This document shows, one piece after another, positions 51,174-60,869 of a stretch of 64,000 nucleotides of DNA. The notes under the pieces were generated by a model. The model was not told where the DNA came from, searched no databases, and worked only from the letters and a program-made list of their open reading frames with translations. The stretch's first letter is position 1. The number at the start of each line of letters is the position of its first letter. Origin of the DNA: Phyllobacterium phragmitis (GTDB lineage Bacteria; Pseudomonadota; Alphaproteobacteria; Rhizobiales; Rhizobiaceae); the NCBI RefSeq assembly GCF_002980495.1, contig NZ_PVBR01000017.1, forward strand, positions 44,142-108,141, in the 5' to 3' direction. A program made the translations under genes and the position numbers.

Positions 51174-53396
51174 TTATCTCCGCAACAGCCGCAACGCATT
51201 CATCGTCACCAGCACGGTCGCGCCGGTATCGGCGAGGATCGCCGGCCAGAGGCCGGTGATGCCGATGATCGTCGTGGCGAAGAAGACGCCTTTCAGGCCG
51301 ATGGCGATCGTGATGTTCTGGTGAATATTGCGCATGGTGCGCTTGGAGAGGTCCACCATCTCGGCCACATCACCCACCCGCCCGTGCAGGCTGGCGGCAT
51401 CCGCTGTCTCCAGCGCCACATCGGCGCCGCCACCCATGGCGATGCCGACATCGGCGGCGGCGAGTGCGGGCGCGTCGTTGATGCCGTCGCCGATCTTGGC
51501 AACGATCAGGCCTTCGCGGCGCAATTTGTTGACGATGCGCTGCTTGTCCTCCGGCAGAAGTTCGGCCCGCACCTCTATATCAAGCTCGCGCCCAATGGCT
51601 TCCGCCGTGCGCCTGACGTCGCCGGTGAGCATCACCGTGCGAATATCAGCCGCTTTCAGTCGCTTTAGCCCGGCCATCGCATCGGCGCGCGGTTCGTCCC
51701 GCATGGCGATGGCGCCCGCGATTTTACCGTCGGCAATAAGCACCGACACGGTCTTGCCCTCGTCATTGCAGGCCGCGATGCGTGCCAAGAGATCGTCGGG
51801 AATGGCTGCCTTTTCAGCCGCCGCCTTGCGAGAACCCAGAAAAAGCTCGGTCTCGCCCGACCGGCCCGAGACACCCTTCCCGCCATGCGCCCTGGCATCG
51901 GTGATTGGACGGCGCTCCAGCTCGCGGGCATCCGCCTCAGCCAAAATGGCCGATGCCAGCGGATGACTGGAGCCGACGTCGAGGGAGGCCGCAAGACGCA
52001 AAACCTCGTCTTCCGGCAGTGCGCCCGCCAGCACATCCGTCACCTGCGGCTTGCCTTCGCTGAGCGTGCCCGTCTTGTCGAAGCAGGCGGCTGTGATCTT
52101 GCCCATGGTTTCCAGCACCGCGCCGCCCTTCATCAGCAGGCCACGCCGCGCGCCCGATGAGAGCGCCGCCGCGATGGCCGCCGGAGTGGAGATGACCAGC
52201 GCGCAGGGACAGCCGATCAGCAGGATCGCCAGGCCCTTGTAGATCCATTCGTCCCAGCTTCCTCCCATGGTCAATGGCGGCACCAGCGCTACCAGCGCCG
52301 CCACGCCGACCACGCCCGGCGTGTAATAAGTGGAGAAGCGGTTGATGAAGCGCTCGGTCGGCGCCTTGGCTTCCTGCGCCTCCTCCACCAGCCGCACCAC
52401 ACGCGCAATGGTGTTGTCGTTGGCCGCAGCTGTTACCTTTACCCGCAGCAATCCATCGCCATTGATCGTGCCGGCAAAAACCTTGTCGCCGGTTTCTTTG
52501 GCCACCGGCGTGCTCTCGCCCGTGACGGGCGCCTGATCGATCGCGCTTTGGCCCGACAGGATTTCACCATCGGCAGGCACACGGTCGCCGGGCCGGACCG
52601 CGATGATATCGCCAGGCTGCAAATCGTCCGCCGGAATTTCGGTGGTCGATCCATCGCGCTCGATAAAGGCGGTCTTCGGCACCAGTGCGGTCAGCGAGCG
52701 GATGCTTGCCCGCGCCCGTCCAGCCGCCACCCCCTCCAACATTTCACCGGCGAGAAAAAGAAACACCACCGCCGCCGCTTCCTCGGTCGCGCCGATGATG
52801 ACGGCGCCGATGGCTGCAATCGTCATCAGCATCTCGATGGAGAACGGCGATCCATTGATCGCCGCCATGATGGCGCGCCGCGCAATCGGGATAAGACCGA
52901 TCAGCAACGCCGCCAGGAAGGCCCACAATTCGATTGCCGGATAGAGATGGCCGATACCATAAGCGAGAACGAGACCGCCGCCGGAGGCAAACAGCATCCG
53001 CGCCTTGCCCACACGCCACCATGACTCGGGCGTTGCCGCTTGCGCTCTTTTCGCGGAGGCGGCTTCCGCGAGAGACGTTTCGTAGCCGAGCCCCGAGACC
53101 TTGGCGGCAATCTCTTGGGCTTTCGCCGTGCCGTCATGGTTGACCGTCATTGCGCCGCTGGTGACGGAAACCGAAACGTCGCGCACACCGGGCAGACGGC
53201 GCACCGCCGTGTCGACCTTGGCCGCACACGACGCGCAATCCATGCCCTCGACGCGGAAACGGAAGCTCAAACCCGTCGCGGCAATTTCCCTCGAGTGGGT
53301 TTCATCATGCGAATGGTTGTGATGATGGCCGCCACAGCACGAATCATGGTGCGGGTGATCATGATCATGCGCCTTCTCGATGCGAATCTGGTTCAT
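51174..53396 (-). CDS. Heavy-metal P1B-type ATPase (Zn/Cd/Pb exporter type)
   Basis: A 740-residue pump. N-terminal His-rich tail (HDHDHPHHDSCCGGHHHNHS) and one HMA domain with GMDCASCAAKVD. Then eight membrane segments with the ion motif GCPCALVIS, phosphorylation site DKTGTLSEGK, and hinge GDGINDAPALAAADVGIAMG. CPC with a His-rich tail and a MerR regulator divergent from it suggest Zn/Cd/Pb export rather than copper. It is transcribed from the MerR-type promoter at 53427-53457. Confidence 0.93.
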   Translation of the reverse strand: MNQIRIEKAHDHDHPHHDSCCGGHHHNHSHDETHSREIAATGLSFRFRVEGMDCASCAAKVDTAVRRLPGVRDVSVSVTSGAMTVNHDGTAKAQEIAAKVSGLGYETSLAEAASAKRAQAATPESWWRVGKARMLFASGGGLVLAYGIGHLYPAIELWAFLAALLIGLIPIARRAIMAAINGSPFSIEMLMTIAAIGAVIIGATEEAAAVVFLFLAGEMLEGVAAGRARASIRSLTALVPKTAFIERDGSTTEIPADDLQPGDIIAVRPGDRVPADGEILSGQSAIDQAPVTGESTPVAKETGDKVFAGTINGDGLLRVKVTAAANDNTIARVVRLVEEAQEAKAPTERFINRFSTYYTPGVVGVAALVALVPPLTMGGSWDEWIYKGLAILLIGCPCALVISTPAAIAAALSSGARRGLLMKGGAVLETMGKITAACFDKTGTLSEGKPQVTDVLAGALPEDEVLRLAASLDVGSSHPLASAILAEADARELERRPITDARAHGGKGVSGRSGETELFLGSRKAAAEKAAIPDDLLARIAACNDEGKTVSVLIADGKIAGAIAMRDEPRADAMAGLKRLKAADIRTVMLTGDVRRTAEAIGRELDIEVRAELLPEDKQRIVNKLRREGLIVAKIGDGINDAPALAAADVGIAMGGGADVALETADAASLHGRVGDVAEMVDLSKRTMRNIHQNITIAIGLKGVFFATTIIGITGLWPAILADTGATVLVTMNALRLLRR

Positions 53397-53426
53397 GACT
53401 GGTCCTCTTCACATTGCCTGCAACAA

Positions 53427-53457
53427 GCCCTACATCCTCTAGTGACTAGAGGAGCAA
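53427..53457 (-). promoter_or_regulatory. MerR-type promoter and operator for the metal ATPase
   Basis: A perfect inverted repeat TCCTCTAG-TGA-CTAGAGGA occupies 53435-53453. On the minus strand it lies between -35 TTGCTC (53457-53452) and -10 TAGGGC (53432-53427), a spacing of 19 bases, the stretched spacing that MerR proteins untwist. The sequence resembles CadR/PbrR operators. It sits just upstream of both the ATPase and merR genes. Confidence 0.82.
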
Positions 53458-53468
53458 GAGGAAAAATC

Positions 53469-53891
53469 ATGTCCGATGTCCCGATTGGCGAAGCCTCGAA
53501 GGCGAGCGGCGTCAAGATTGCCACCATCCGCTATTATGAGCAGATCGGCCTTCTGCCCGCTCCGCCGCGTACCGAAGGCAACCGCCGGCTTTATGAGAGA
53601 AGCGACATCGAACGGCTTCTGTTCATCCGCCACGCCCGGGATTTGGGCTTCGAGATCGACGCCATCCGTACGCTTCTCGACCTGCAGGATAATCCCGACC
53701 AATCCTGCGAGGCCGCCGACGCAATCGCCAGCGCGCGGCTCGCCGATGTGGAAAACCGCATCGCCAAGCTTTTATCTCTCAAGACGGAGTTGATTCGAAT
53801 GCTGGATTGCACGGCCCATGGCCGCGTCGATCAATGCCGGGTGATCGAAGTGCTCGGTCACCACCAGGAATGCCTGAGTCCGGCGCACTAA
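53469..53891 (+). CDS. MerR-family metal-responsive regulator (CadR/PbrR/ZntR type)
   Basis: A 140-residue protein with MerR helix-turn-helix (PIGEASKASGVKIATIRYYE then IGLLPAPPRTEGNRRLY), a dimer helix, and Cys residues for metal binding (Cys in DQSCEA, MLDCTAHG, VDQCRV and QECLSP). The spacing fits soft divalent-ion sensing. It is divergent from the P-type ATPase, with the operator between them. Confidence 0.9.
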   Translation: MSDVPIGEASKASGVKIATIRYYEQIGLLPAPPRTEGNRRLYERSDIERLLFIRHARDLGFEIDAIRTLLDLQDNPDQSCEAADAIASARLADVENRIAKLLSLKTELIRMLDCTAHGRVDQCRVIEVLGHHQECLSPAH

Positions 53892-54096
53892 GCCCGCTCG
53901 ACCGGCTGAACATCGAGGTCGTGCCGCCTGGCTGATCAGTTCCGCCCATCAGAGGCAGCGGCGCCGATTATCCGTCTTCTGCCGGCGGATACAAACCTCG
54001 GTCGCGCGAGCATCGCATATCGCCTTTGCTTGCTCAAATCGCCCCTCATTGGTCGATGCGATCGGCCGCCATTCACCTGAAGAACTGCTGCCGTGC

Positions 54097-54497
54097 TCAA
54101 TGGTCTTCCTGATTGAGCGCGTCGTTCAAGCCGTCACCCAGCAGATTGAAGCCAAGCACGATGAGGACAATGGCGAGGCCGGGAGCCGCTCCCGCTTTTC
54201 GTTAAGCCGCGGCAAGGAGCCGAGCAACCCGACGGTGTAAGGGTGTTCTGGAGAGGTGAAAAGTTCATTGACCGAACATTGTTCGACCACCTGACCAGCA
54301 TACATGACGATCACATCATCGCAAGCTTCGGCGATCACGCTCAGGTCGTGAGCAATCAGGATGATGGCGGTGGTAGGCTCATCCGCAATCAACAGCTCAG
54401 GATCACAGGCGAGGGGATGCAAATGGGTGATTGGATACAGCCACGTCCGCAGATCGAGAGCCGAGGTTTCATGAGAACGTGGAACGAGCTCCGGCAT
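54097..54497 (-). pseudogene. Decayed dipeptide/oligopeptide ABC transporter fragments
   Basis: On the minus strand, [15 protein letters not shown] runs straight into [20 protein letters not shown] then [10 protein letters not shown], with the normal LDVTVQAQ stretch missing, followed by the C-terminal [15 protein letters not shown] of a DppD/OppD-type ATPase. Next, in another frame, [20 protein letters not shown] is the end of a DppC-type permease. In an intact operon the permease precedes the ATPase, so the pieces are rearranged as well as truncated. No intact peptide transporter is nearby. Confidence 0.75.
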
Positions 54498-54588
54498 ATT
54501 CGTTGCTCTCGGCCGGAGACGGCTCAGCTGAGGAGCCTGCGAAGTCTTAAGGGGGCAATGGCTCCGGCTGTGGGTGTCGGTCGGGAGT

Positions 54589-55428
54589 TCAGAACATGAA
54601 CCGGTAGGTGTCGAACATCATCTTGGCGGAGGTGATGGTGAGGAAGATGCCGAAAAGCATGCGAAGCGTGCGCGGTTCGACGGAATGGGCCGTGCGGGCG
54701 CCGAGCGGGGCGAACCACATGCTGGTGAAAACGATCGCCACCAGTCCACCGAGATTGACGTAACCCAAAGAGAAAACCGGAAGACCGGCCTTGCCCCAGC
54801 CGTTGATGATATAGCCAATCGTTCCCGGCAGCGCGATGATGAGACCCACCACGGATGCGGTGCCCACGGCGCGGCGGACGGGGTAGCTGAAAATGCTGAG
54901 CGCCGGCACCGTCAGGGTCCCGCCTCCGATCCCCATGAGTGTGGAAATGGTGCCGATGGCGGTCGCCATTCCGGCCTGTCCGGCTCGTCGGGGCAATCCC
55001 TTGAATGGGTGCCAGCCTTCGCGGGTGAACAGCATGTAGAGCGCCACGACCGCGGCCACGACGGCGAAGACAGCCGTCAGAATTGGTCCCGATGCGTAGG
55101 CCGCAATGACAACACCGATCACGACGCCGATCGCGACGAACGGCGACCAGAGTTTCAGGAGATCGGCATCCACCGCACCCTTCGCCTTGTGGGCACGGAT
55201 GGACTGGATGGATGTCGGGATGATGGTGGCAAGCGACGTGCCCACCGCAATGTGCGCCCGCAAGGCAGGATCCACGTCGAAGACACCCAGGACATGATAG
55301 AGGACCGGCACGACGACAATCCCGCCGCCGACGCCGAGCAGGCCGGCCAGAAAACCCGACACGCAGCCTACGAGGCCGAGAACGAGCGCAAATGTCGTCA
55401 GAAGCGTGATGGATGCGGGCATGATCAA
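54589..55428 (-). CDS. TauE/SafE-family membrane exporter
   Basis: A 279-residue membrane protein with about eight hydrophobic segments. [20 protein letters not shown] and [18 protein letters not shown] are the two glycine-rich repeats that define the TauE/SafE (DUF81) family. Members move sulfonates, sulfite or related organic anions. A single gene; the adjacent GntR regulator is divergent, separated by 387 bases, and could control it. Confidence 0.88.
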   Translation of the reverse strand: MIMPASITLLTTFALVLGLVGCVSGFLAGLLGVGGGIVVVPVLYHVLGVFDVDPALRAHIAVGTSLATIIPTSIQSIRAHKAKGAVDADLLKLWSPFVAIGVVIGVVIAAYASGPILTAVFAVVAAVVALYMLFTREGWHPFKGLPRRAGQAGMATAIGTISTLMGIGGGTLTVPALSIFSYPVRRAVGTASVVGLIIALPGTIGYIINGWGKAGLPVFSLGYVNLGGLVAIVFTSMWFAPLGARTAHSVEPRTLRMLFGIFLTITSAKMMFDTYRFMF

Positions 55429-55815
55429 CCTCGGGTCGGAAAGAATGGCGCCCGGCGTGGCCGCCGCGTCGAAGAAAGGATGCAGTCATCGCGGTAGATG
55501 GCCGATGACCGTTATCTGGCGGCGGTATAACTCTGCATGTGTCTATTCATCTGAGATCCCCTTTTTGATATTTAGCACGAACCAATTATGAAAGGTTCGT
55601 ATTTCTTTGCAGAAAATATGTTTCTGAACATTTAGCTCCTGCAAAGGAAATCCGCATTTTTTCATCAAGTCAACGAAAGCCTGAGAAATTTTCCCCTGTT
55701 TATCGGTGTTCTGGCCAATCTGCTGAAATTTCAGGCGGGCTGTATGCCTTGCGAAATGGTTCGCATTGGTTCACAACATGCGGCAACAAGACGGAAGCGG
55801 TGAGGATTAAGTCAT
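55429..55815. promoter_or_regulatory. Divergent intergenic region, TauE/SafE and GntR genes
   Basis: 387 bases, AT-rich in the middle (55590-55700). It should hold both promoters. No clear FadR-type TGGTNNNACCA operator was found. Confidence 0.4.
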
Positions 55816-56508
55816 ATGCCAAACGCCATCGGGGATGCCCACCTGCAGGCAATGAAGATTCTGCGGGAAGCAATCGGAAATGCGGATGAAAGATACATCA
55901 CGGGAGAGCGATTGATGCCTGAGAGAGATCTTGGGGAAGTGCTCGGCATAAGCCGTCGGGCAGTGCGGGAAGCCCTCAACGTCTTGGAAGGAGAAGGTCT
56001 GATTTTCCGCAGGCAGGGCCAGGGAACTTTCATTCGGGAAGTCGGATCGAAGTCCACCGGCTTGAAAGCGCTGGCGAATAGAACAAGCCCCCAAGACATA
56101 ATTGAAGCCAGGCTTGAGATTGAGCCGATATTGGCTCGGCTTTCGGCGATACGGGCGACCCCGCTTGAGATCGATCAGATGAAACTCTTCGTACAGCGTG
56201 CGGGAAGTGTAAGTTCAGCAAAGGAATATGAACGCTGGGATAGCGCGTTTCACGCAAAGATTGCCGAAAGTGTCCGCAATTCCATGCTGTGGGGCGTCTT
56301 CCGTTTGATCAATTCGGTCCGAAAGGAGCAGGGCTGGATCGCCTCGAGGACGAGCGTCTTCACCCAAGGCGTCAGCGACGAAATGATGCGCCAGCACTCC
56401 GCGATTGTCTGGGCGATAGAAAAACGCATCCCTGATAAGGCTGAGGAAGCCATGCGCGCGCATATCTTGACTGCCGGCGCACGCATAAGCCAGTCGGTGG
56501 AGACATAA
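55816..56508 (+). CDS. GntR-family regulator, FadR subfamily
   Basis: A 230-residue regulator: GERLMPERDLGEVLGISRRA followed by VREALNVLEGEGLIFRRQGQ and GTFIRE is the GntR winged helix. The C-terminal FCD domain carries the metal-binding Asp/His pattern (RWDSAFHAKIAESVRNSML and QHSAIVWAIEKRIPDKAEEA). The effector is probably a carboxylate. It may control the divergent TauE/SafE gene. Confidence 0.9.
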   Translation: MPNAIGDAHLQAMKILREAIGNADERYITGERLMPERDLGEVLGISRRAVREALNVLEGEGLIFRRQGQGTFIREVGSKSTGLKALANRTSPQDIIEARLEIEPILARLSAIRATPLEIDQMKLFVQRAGSVSSAKEYERWDSAFHAKIAESVRNSMLWGVFRLINSVRKEQGWIASRTSVFTQGVSDEMMRQHSAIVWAIEKRIPDKAEEAMRAHILTAGARISQSVET

Positions 56509-56932
56509 TCGCCGGACCTGTCAAGTGAACGGGCAATTTCGGCAACAGTCCAGGCTCCTCGGCATGCTGTCCCATCTTCGCCGATCGTGGTCTCGGCCAG
56601 CGCGTTACCGGCATCGCGCTTGCGCTGATGCTGGTCTTGCCTTCGAGGCTCAGTTGGGTGCCGCCTCGCATCGGGTCACCATGCCGCGAGGAGTCGCAAA
56701 GATTGCTCTCGGCCCCGGACACCTCCACTCGAAGAGCGGATAAGCGAACGCGAGTAAACCCCGTCAGGCTAAACGGTGCTGTGATGAAGACCGCCTGACA
56801 GTGCGGTCTTGACCCGACATTCCCCATGTGAGTCCGGGTACCAACCAGCCAGCGCGAGGATCAGATCCAGCGGTAGGCCAGCGATAGGGTTGCATGTTGC
56901 TTCCAAAATCGCCTATGACTTGCCGCAAGATA
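56509..56932. other. Intergenic stretch without a supported gene
   Basis: 424 bases. Short frames are open on both strands, but none resembles a known protein. It must hold the promoter of the osmoprotectant transporter operon. Confidence 0.4.
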
Positions 56933-57583
56933 ATGGAAATTCTTCAGTATATCATCTCAAACTGGGCGCTGATCATCAGTCGTACCGGTGAACATCTTGC
57001 CATCGTCGGTGTCGCCGTCGGGCTGGCGCTGATCACTGGCGTGCCCATTGGTGTGGCCATCAGTCAGAATAGGCGCGCTGCGGCGGTGACGCTCTACGCC
57101 GCCTCGATCCTGGTCACGATTCCCTCAATTGCGCTGTTCGGGATCATGATCCCGATCTTGTCGCTTGTCGGTCAGGGTATAGGCTATGTGCCGGCTGTGA
57201 TTGCGGTGCTGCTCTATTCGCAGCTTCCCATTATCCGCAACACCTATACGGCGATCTCCAATCTCGACCCGGCCTTGCGCGAAGCGGCGCGTGGCATGGG
57301 TCTTACGCGGATGCAGCGCTTGCGCGAGGTCGAACTGCCGATCGCGATACCGGTCATCATGGTGGGTGTTCGCATGGCGGTGGTGATGAATATCGGGGTC
57401 ACGGCCATTGCCGCCTACATTGGCGCCGGCGGCCTTGGCGCCTTCATCTTGCGCGGTATCAGTCAGACAGATCCGCGTCAGCTCGTCACCGGCGCCCTGG
57501 CCGTCAGCGTGTTGGCGATTATTGCCGATTTTGGTCTGCTCGGGCTGCAGCGCCTGCTTACCTCCCCGGGCCTCAGGAAATGA
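56933..57583 (+). CDS. Osmoprotectant ABC transporter permease 1
   Basis: A 216-residue OpuB/YehW-type permease with about six membrane segments. REAARGMGLTRMQRLREVEL is the EAA loop that contacts the ATPase, and IPSIALFGIMIPIL the conserved TM segment. It opens a permease-ATPase-permease-binding-protein operon, the order found in YehZYXW/OpuC systems that import glycine betaine or choline. Confidence 0.88.
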   Translation: MEILQYIISNWALIISRTGEHLAIVGVAVGLALITGVPIGVAISQNRRAAAVTLYAASILVTIPSIALFGIMIPILSLVGQGIGYVPAVIAVLLYSQLPIIRNTYTAISNLDPALREAARGMGLTRMQRLREVELPIAIPVIMVGVRMAVVMNIGVTAIAAYIGAGGLGAFILRGISQTDPRQLVTGALAVSVLAIIADFGLLGLQRLLTSPGLRK

Positions 57584-57608
57584 GCCTCAGGAAATGAAGA
57601 GGGCTTGA

Positions 57609-58721
57609 ATGATCCGACTTGAACACGTTTCGAAGACCTTTCCCAACAGCACCACGCCCGCCGTCGATCATGTGACGCTGGAGGTGCCGGAAGGCGAAAT
57701 CTGCGTGCTGCTCGGCCCGTCCGGCTGCGGCAAGACCACGACGATGAAGATGGTCAACCGGCTCATCGAGCCGAGCTCGGGCGAGATTTTCATCGGTGAC
57801 AGGAACACCGCCGACTACGACCCGGTGCAGCTTCGCCGGACGATCGGTTACGTTATCCAGCAGATCGGCCTGTTTCCCAACAAGACCATTGAAGACAATA
57901 TCTGTCTCGTGCCTGATGTGCTGGGCTGGGAGCGCAGCAAATCGCGGGCGCGCGCGGCGGAATTGCTCGATATGGTGGCTCTCGACCCCGGCACGTTCCT
58001 CAAGCGTTATCCCAAGGAACTTTCCGGCGGTCAGCAGCAGCGCATCGGTGTGCTGCGGGCGATTGCCGCCGATCCTCCCGTGCTGCTCATGGACGAACCT
58101 TTCGGAGCGATCGACCCGATCAACCGTGAGATCATCCAGGACGAGTTCCTCAAGATGCAGGCACGGATCAAGAAGACCATCATGTTCGTCAGCCACGATA
58201 TCGACGAGGCGGTCAAGATGGCGGACCGCATCGCCATTTTCCGCGACGGCAGGCTCGTCCAGTACGACACGCCGGACAATATCCTCGCCCATCCCGCAGA
58301 AAGTTTCGTTTCCGACTTCGTCGGCGGCGACCGTACATTGAAGCGCCTGCAACTGCTCACCGTCAACGACGCGATGCAGCATGATCCGCCTCGCGTCACG
58401 GCGGAAGACACGCTGGAAACCGCCGCCGCAATCATGGCGGAGCATGGCCACCAGGCCATTGTGATCGTCGGCCCGCGCGGTCGGGCGCGTGGATACGTCC
58501 AACTGAGCGTGGCGCGCGGAGGGAAAGGCAAGGTCGGTGAAAATCACGAGACCTTGCCCACCACGGTCAAGCCTGGGGAAGACTTGCGGACCGCGGTGTC
58601 GACGATGTTCCGCCATGACGTGTCGTGGCTCGCCTGTATCGACGATGAGGGCACATTCAAGGGCTATGTGACGCTACGCAGCATCACCCGCCTGTTGAGC
58701 GAGGCCTATCGCGATGGATGA
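57609..58721 (+). CDS. Osmoprotectant ABC transporter ATPase with CBS region
   Basis: A 370-residue ATPase of the OpuCA/ProV group. Walker A GPSGCGKTTTMKM, signature LSGGQQQRIGVLRA, Walker B VLLMDEPFGAIDP. The C-terminal 110 residues (NDAMQHDPPRVTAEDTLETA; AVSTMFRHDVSWLACIDDEG) form a tandem CBS module, which in OpuA-type transporters senses ionic strength. It overlaps the next permease by 8 bases. Confidence 0.92.
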   Translation: MIRLEHVSKTFPNSTTPAVDHVTLEVPEGEICVLLGPSGCGKTTTMKMVNRLIEPSSGEIFIGDRNTADYDPVQLRRTIGYVIQQIGLFPNKTIEDNICLVPDVLGWERSKSRARAAELLDMVALDPGTFLKRYPKELSGGQQQRIGVLRAIAADPPVLLMDEPFGAIDPINREIIQDEFLKMQARIKKTIMFVSHDIDEAVKMADRIAIFRDGRLVQYDTPDNILAHPAESFVSDFVGGDRTLKRLQLLTVNDAMQHDPPRVTAEDTLETAAAIMAEHGHQAIVIVGPRGRARGYVQLSVARGGKGKVGENHETLPTTVKPGEDLRTAVSTMFRHDVSWLACIDDEGTFKGYVTLRSITRLLSEAYRDG

Positions 58722-59454
58722 ACAGGCGGCTGTCGCGGACATACGCCAATGGTGGCGTGGCGGGCTCTACATCCTCATCTTCTCGCTGGGGGCCTGGGCC
58801 TGGGGCAGCGGCTTGCTGCCGGTCCTGCTCGACCACTGGGACGACATCACCTTCCTCGGCCGGCAGCATATCCAGCTCGTTGCCATTTCGGGCGGTTTGG
58901 CGATCCTGATCGGCGTACCGGCAGGTGTCGCCCTGACCCGCTCCCGCTTTCGCCGCTACGGCGACGTGGCGATGCAGGTCCTCAATATCGGGGCCACCAT
59001 TCCCACACTGGCCGTCCTCGCCCTGTCGATGAGCCTCCTCGGCATCGGCAACACGCCCGCGATATTCGCGCTTTTCATCGCCTCGCTGTTGCCGATCGTC
59101 GGCAACACCATGGCCGGTATCCGCGCCGTTCCGCCATATCTGCGGGAATCGGCGCGCGGCATGGGGTTGAGCCCGCGGCAAATACTCTGGCAGGTTGAGC
59201 TACCCAACGCGCTATTCGTTATCTATGCTGGCATCCGTACGGCTCTGGCCATCAATGTCGGCACGGTCCCGCTTGCCTTTCTTATCGGCGGCGGCGGCCT
59301 GGGCGAGCTGATCTTCAGCGGCATCGCCCTCAACCAATTCGGCACCATGCTGGCCGGCGCCATTCCGACCGCGCTGCTGGCTATTGTGGTCGACTTCATC
59401 GTCACCCAGTTCCAGTTCTGGACCATTCCGCGCGGTGTCAATCCGATGCGCTGA
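58714..59454 (+). CDS. Osmoprotectant ABC transporter permease 2
   Basis: A 246-residue permease, paralogous to the first. An N-terminal segment with WWRGGLYILIFSLGAWAWGS precedes the common core; EAA loop RESARGMGLSPRQILWQVEL is canonical, then AFLIGGGGLGELIFSGIALN. The two permeases should form a heterodimeric channel. Confidence 0.9.
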   Translation: MDEQAAVADIRQWWRGGLYILIFSLGAWAWGSGLLPVLLDHWDDITFLGRQHIQLVAISGGLAILIGVPAGVALTRSRFRRYGDVAMQVLNIGATIPTLAVLALSMSLLGIGNTPAIFALFIASLLPIVGNTMAGIRAVPPYLRESARGMGLSPRQILWQVELPNALFVIYAGIRTALAINVGTVPLAFLIGGGGLGELIFSGIALNQFGTMLAGAIPTALLAIVVDFIVTQFQFWTIPRGVNPMR

Positions 59455-59506
59455 GCCATGAGGCGAATGCCATCACCTTTTTGCGACGATCAACAGGAGA
59501 AATCTT

Positions 59507-60391
59507 ATGAAACATCCAATACGGACTCTGGCATTGGCCGCTATCGCCGTATTTGCAGCGGGTTCCGTCCAGGCGGCGCCAATCGTCGTCGGCGGCAAGG
59601 ATTTCACCGAGCAGCTGCTGCTTGCCGAGATCACCACGCAGTTGCTCAAGCACGAAGGCTTCGAGGTGGACAAGCGCGACGGGCTTGGTTCCCAGGTTCT
59701 CCGCGATGCGCAGGTCAACGGGCAGGTCGATGTCTATTGGGAATATACCGGCACCTCCTTGATCACCTACAACCACATCGACAAGCCGATGAGCGCCGAG
59801 GATACCTACAACACGGTCAAGGAACTCGATGCAAAAAAGGGGATCACCTGGCTGAACCCGTCCGCAGCCAACAATACCTATGCCCTCGCGGTTCAGGCGA
59901 GCAACGAGAAGACGGATGCGATCAAGTCATTGTCGGACCTCGCGGCATCCTATAACGACGATGGCAACCTGGTCATGGCCGTCAACGCCGAGTTTCCCGG
60001 CCGTCCGGACGGACTGCCCGGCCTTGAGAAGGCATATGGGTTCAAGACGACGCGCGCCGATCTCAGGCCGATGGATTCCGGGCTGACCTACCCGGCGCTG
60101 CGTGACGGCCAGGTCGATGTCGCTCTCGTCTTCGCCACCGACGGGCGCATCAAGGCGTTCGATTTCCGCATCCTGACCGACGACAAGGGATTTTTCCCCA
60201 ACTACGCCACTGTGCCGGTGGTGCGCACCTCCGTGCTCGAAGCCAATCCCGGCCTCGAGAAGCCGCTCAATGCCCTCTCGGCCAAGCTTTCCAATAGCGT
60301 GATGCAAACGCTCAACGCCGAGGTCGATGTGGACAGGAAGTCCATTGGGGCGGTGGCGACGCAATTCCTCACCGATAACGGCCTTATCTGA
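59507..60391 (+). CDS. Osmoprotectant ABC transporter substrate-binding protein (OpuBC/OsmF-like)
   Basis: A 294-residue periplasmic protein: signal peptide MKHPIRTLALAAIAVFAAGS cleaved near VQA-AP, then VVGGKDFTEQLLLAEITTQL and VYWEYTGTSL, hallmarks of the OpuAC/YehZ group that binds betaines or choline. SGLTYPALRDGQVDVALVFA is the second-lobe landmark. It ends the operon and is followed by a long perfect hairpin. Confidence 0.92.
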   Translation: MKHPIRTLALAAIAVFAAGSVQAAPIVVGGKDFTEQLLLAEITTQLLKHEGFEVDKRDGLGSQVLRDAQVNGQVDVYWEYTGTSLITYNHIDKPMSAEDTYNTVKELDAKKGITWLNPSAANNTYALAVQASNEKTDAIKSLSDLAASYNDDGNLVMAVNAEFPGRPDGLPGLEKAYGFKTTRADLRPMDSGLTYPALRDGQVDVALVFATDGRIKAFDFRILTDDKGFFPNYATVPVVRTSVLEANPGLEKPLNALSAKLSNSVMQTLNAEVDVDRKSIGAVATQFLTDNGLI

Positions 60392-60402
60392 ATTTGGCCG
60401 CA

Positions 60403-60436
60403 CGGTTTCCCGTTCGCAATGCCGAACGGGAAACCG
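60403..60436 (+). terminator. Perfect 14-bp hairpin after the osmoprotectant operon
   Basis: CGGTTTCCCGTTCG (60403-60416) and CGAACGGGAAACCG (60423-60436) pair fully around a six-base loop, 12 bases after the stop codon. The T-tract is missing, so it may end transcription weakly or protect the 3' end. Confidence 0.6.
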
Positions 60437-60554
60437 CATGCCCGATCCCACGGCGTCCGCTCCTTTGCACTGGAGCGCCGCCTCGCGCATGGGCTGCAGC
60501 CGAGCGTCATCCGGTTCCGACGACGCCTGAGCATCGCCGGGAGATATTTTCGAT

Positions 60555-60869
60555 CTACGGCACCTTCGGCAGATATTGCCTGAGCTGGCTCTTTTGAAGT
60601 TCGCTGTAAGCCTGATCGGGGCGCAGGGAGGCAAAGCGCGTCAAAACGCCGATTGCGGCCGTCAAAAGTTGGCGTTCGATCTCCGGGAGGGTCGAATGGT
60701 CGGCCACATCCGTGGCAAGCTCGATCGTGGCGCAGGGTCCGAACTCATTCCCATCATGCGTGGAAAGCTGAAGCCGAATCGAACCGCTTACCGTCACGCC
60801 GTCGAAACCTTCATGACGCCGTATTCCGAAGACCTGAACATCGCTAACCGAGCGGTTATCATAATTCAT
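60555..60869 (-). CDS. Small protein of unknown function
   Basis: A 104-residue soluble protein (MNYDNRSVSDVQVFGIRRHE) with a beta-rich first half (FDGVTVSGSIRLQLSTHDGN) and a helical second half (TLPEIERQLLTAAIGVLTRF). Composition is protein-like and GC-typical. No family is recognised and no operon partner exists. Confidence 0.55.
   Translation of the reverse strand: MNYDNRSVSDVQVFGIRRHEGFDGVTVSGSIRLQLSTHDGNEFGPCATIELATDVADHSTLPEIERQLLTAAIGVLTRFASLRPDQAYSELQKSQLRQYLPKVP

Noticed and set aside
56525..56743. Short plus-strand frame between the GntR gene and the osmoprotectant operon
   Set aside because: Arg/Ser/His-rich composition, no ribosome binding site and no recognisable family.
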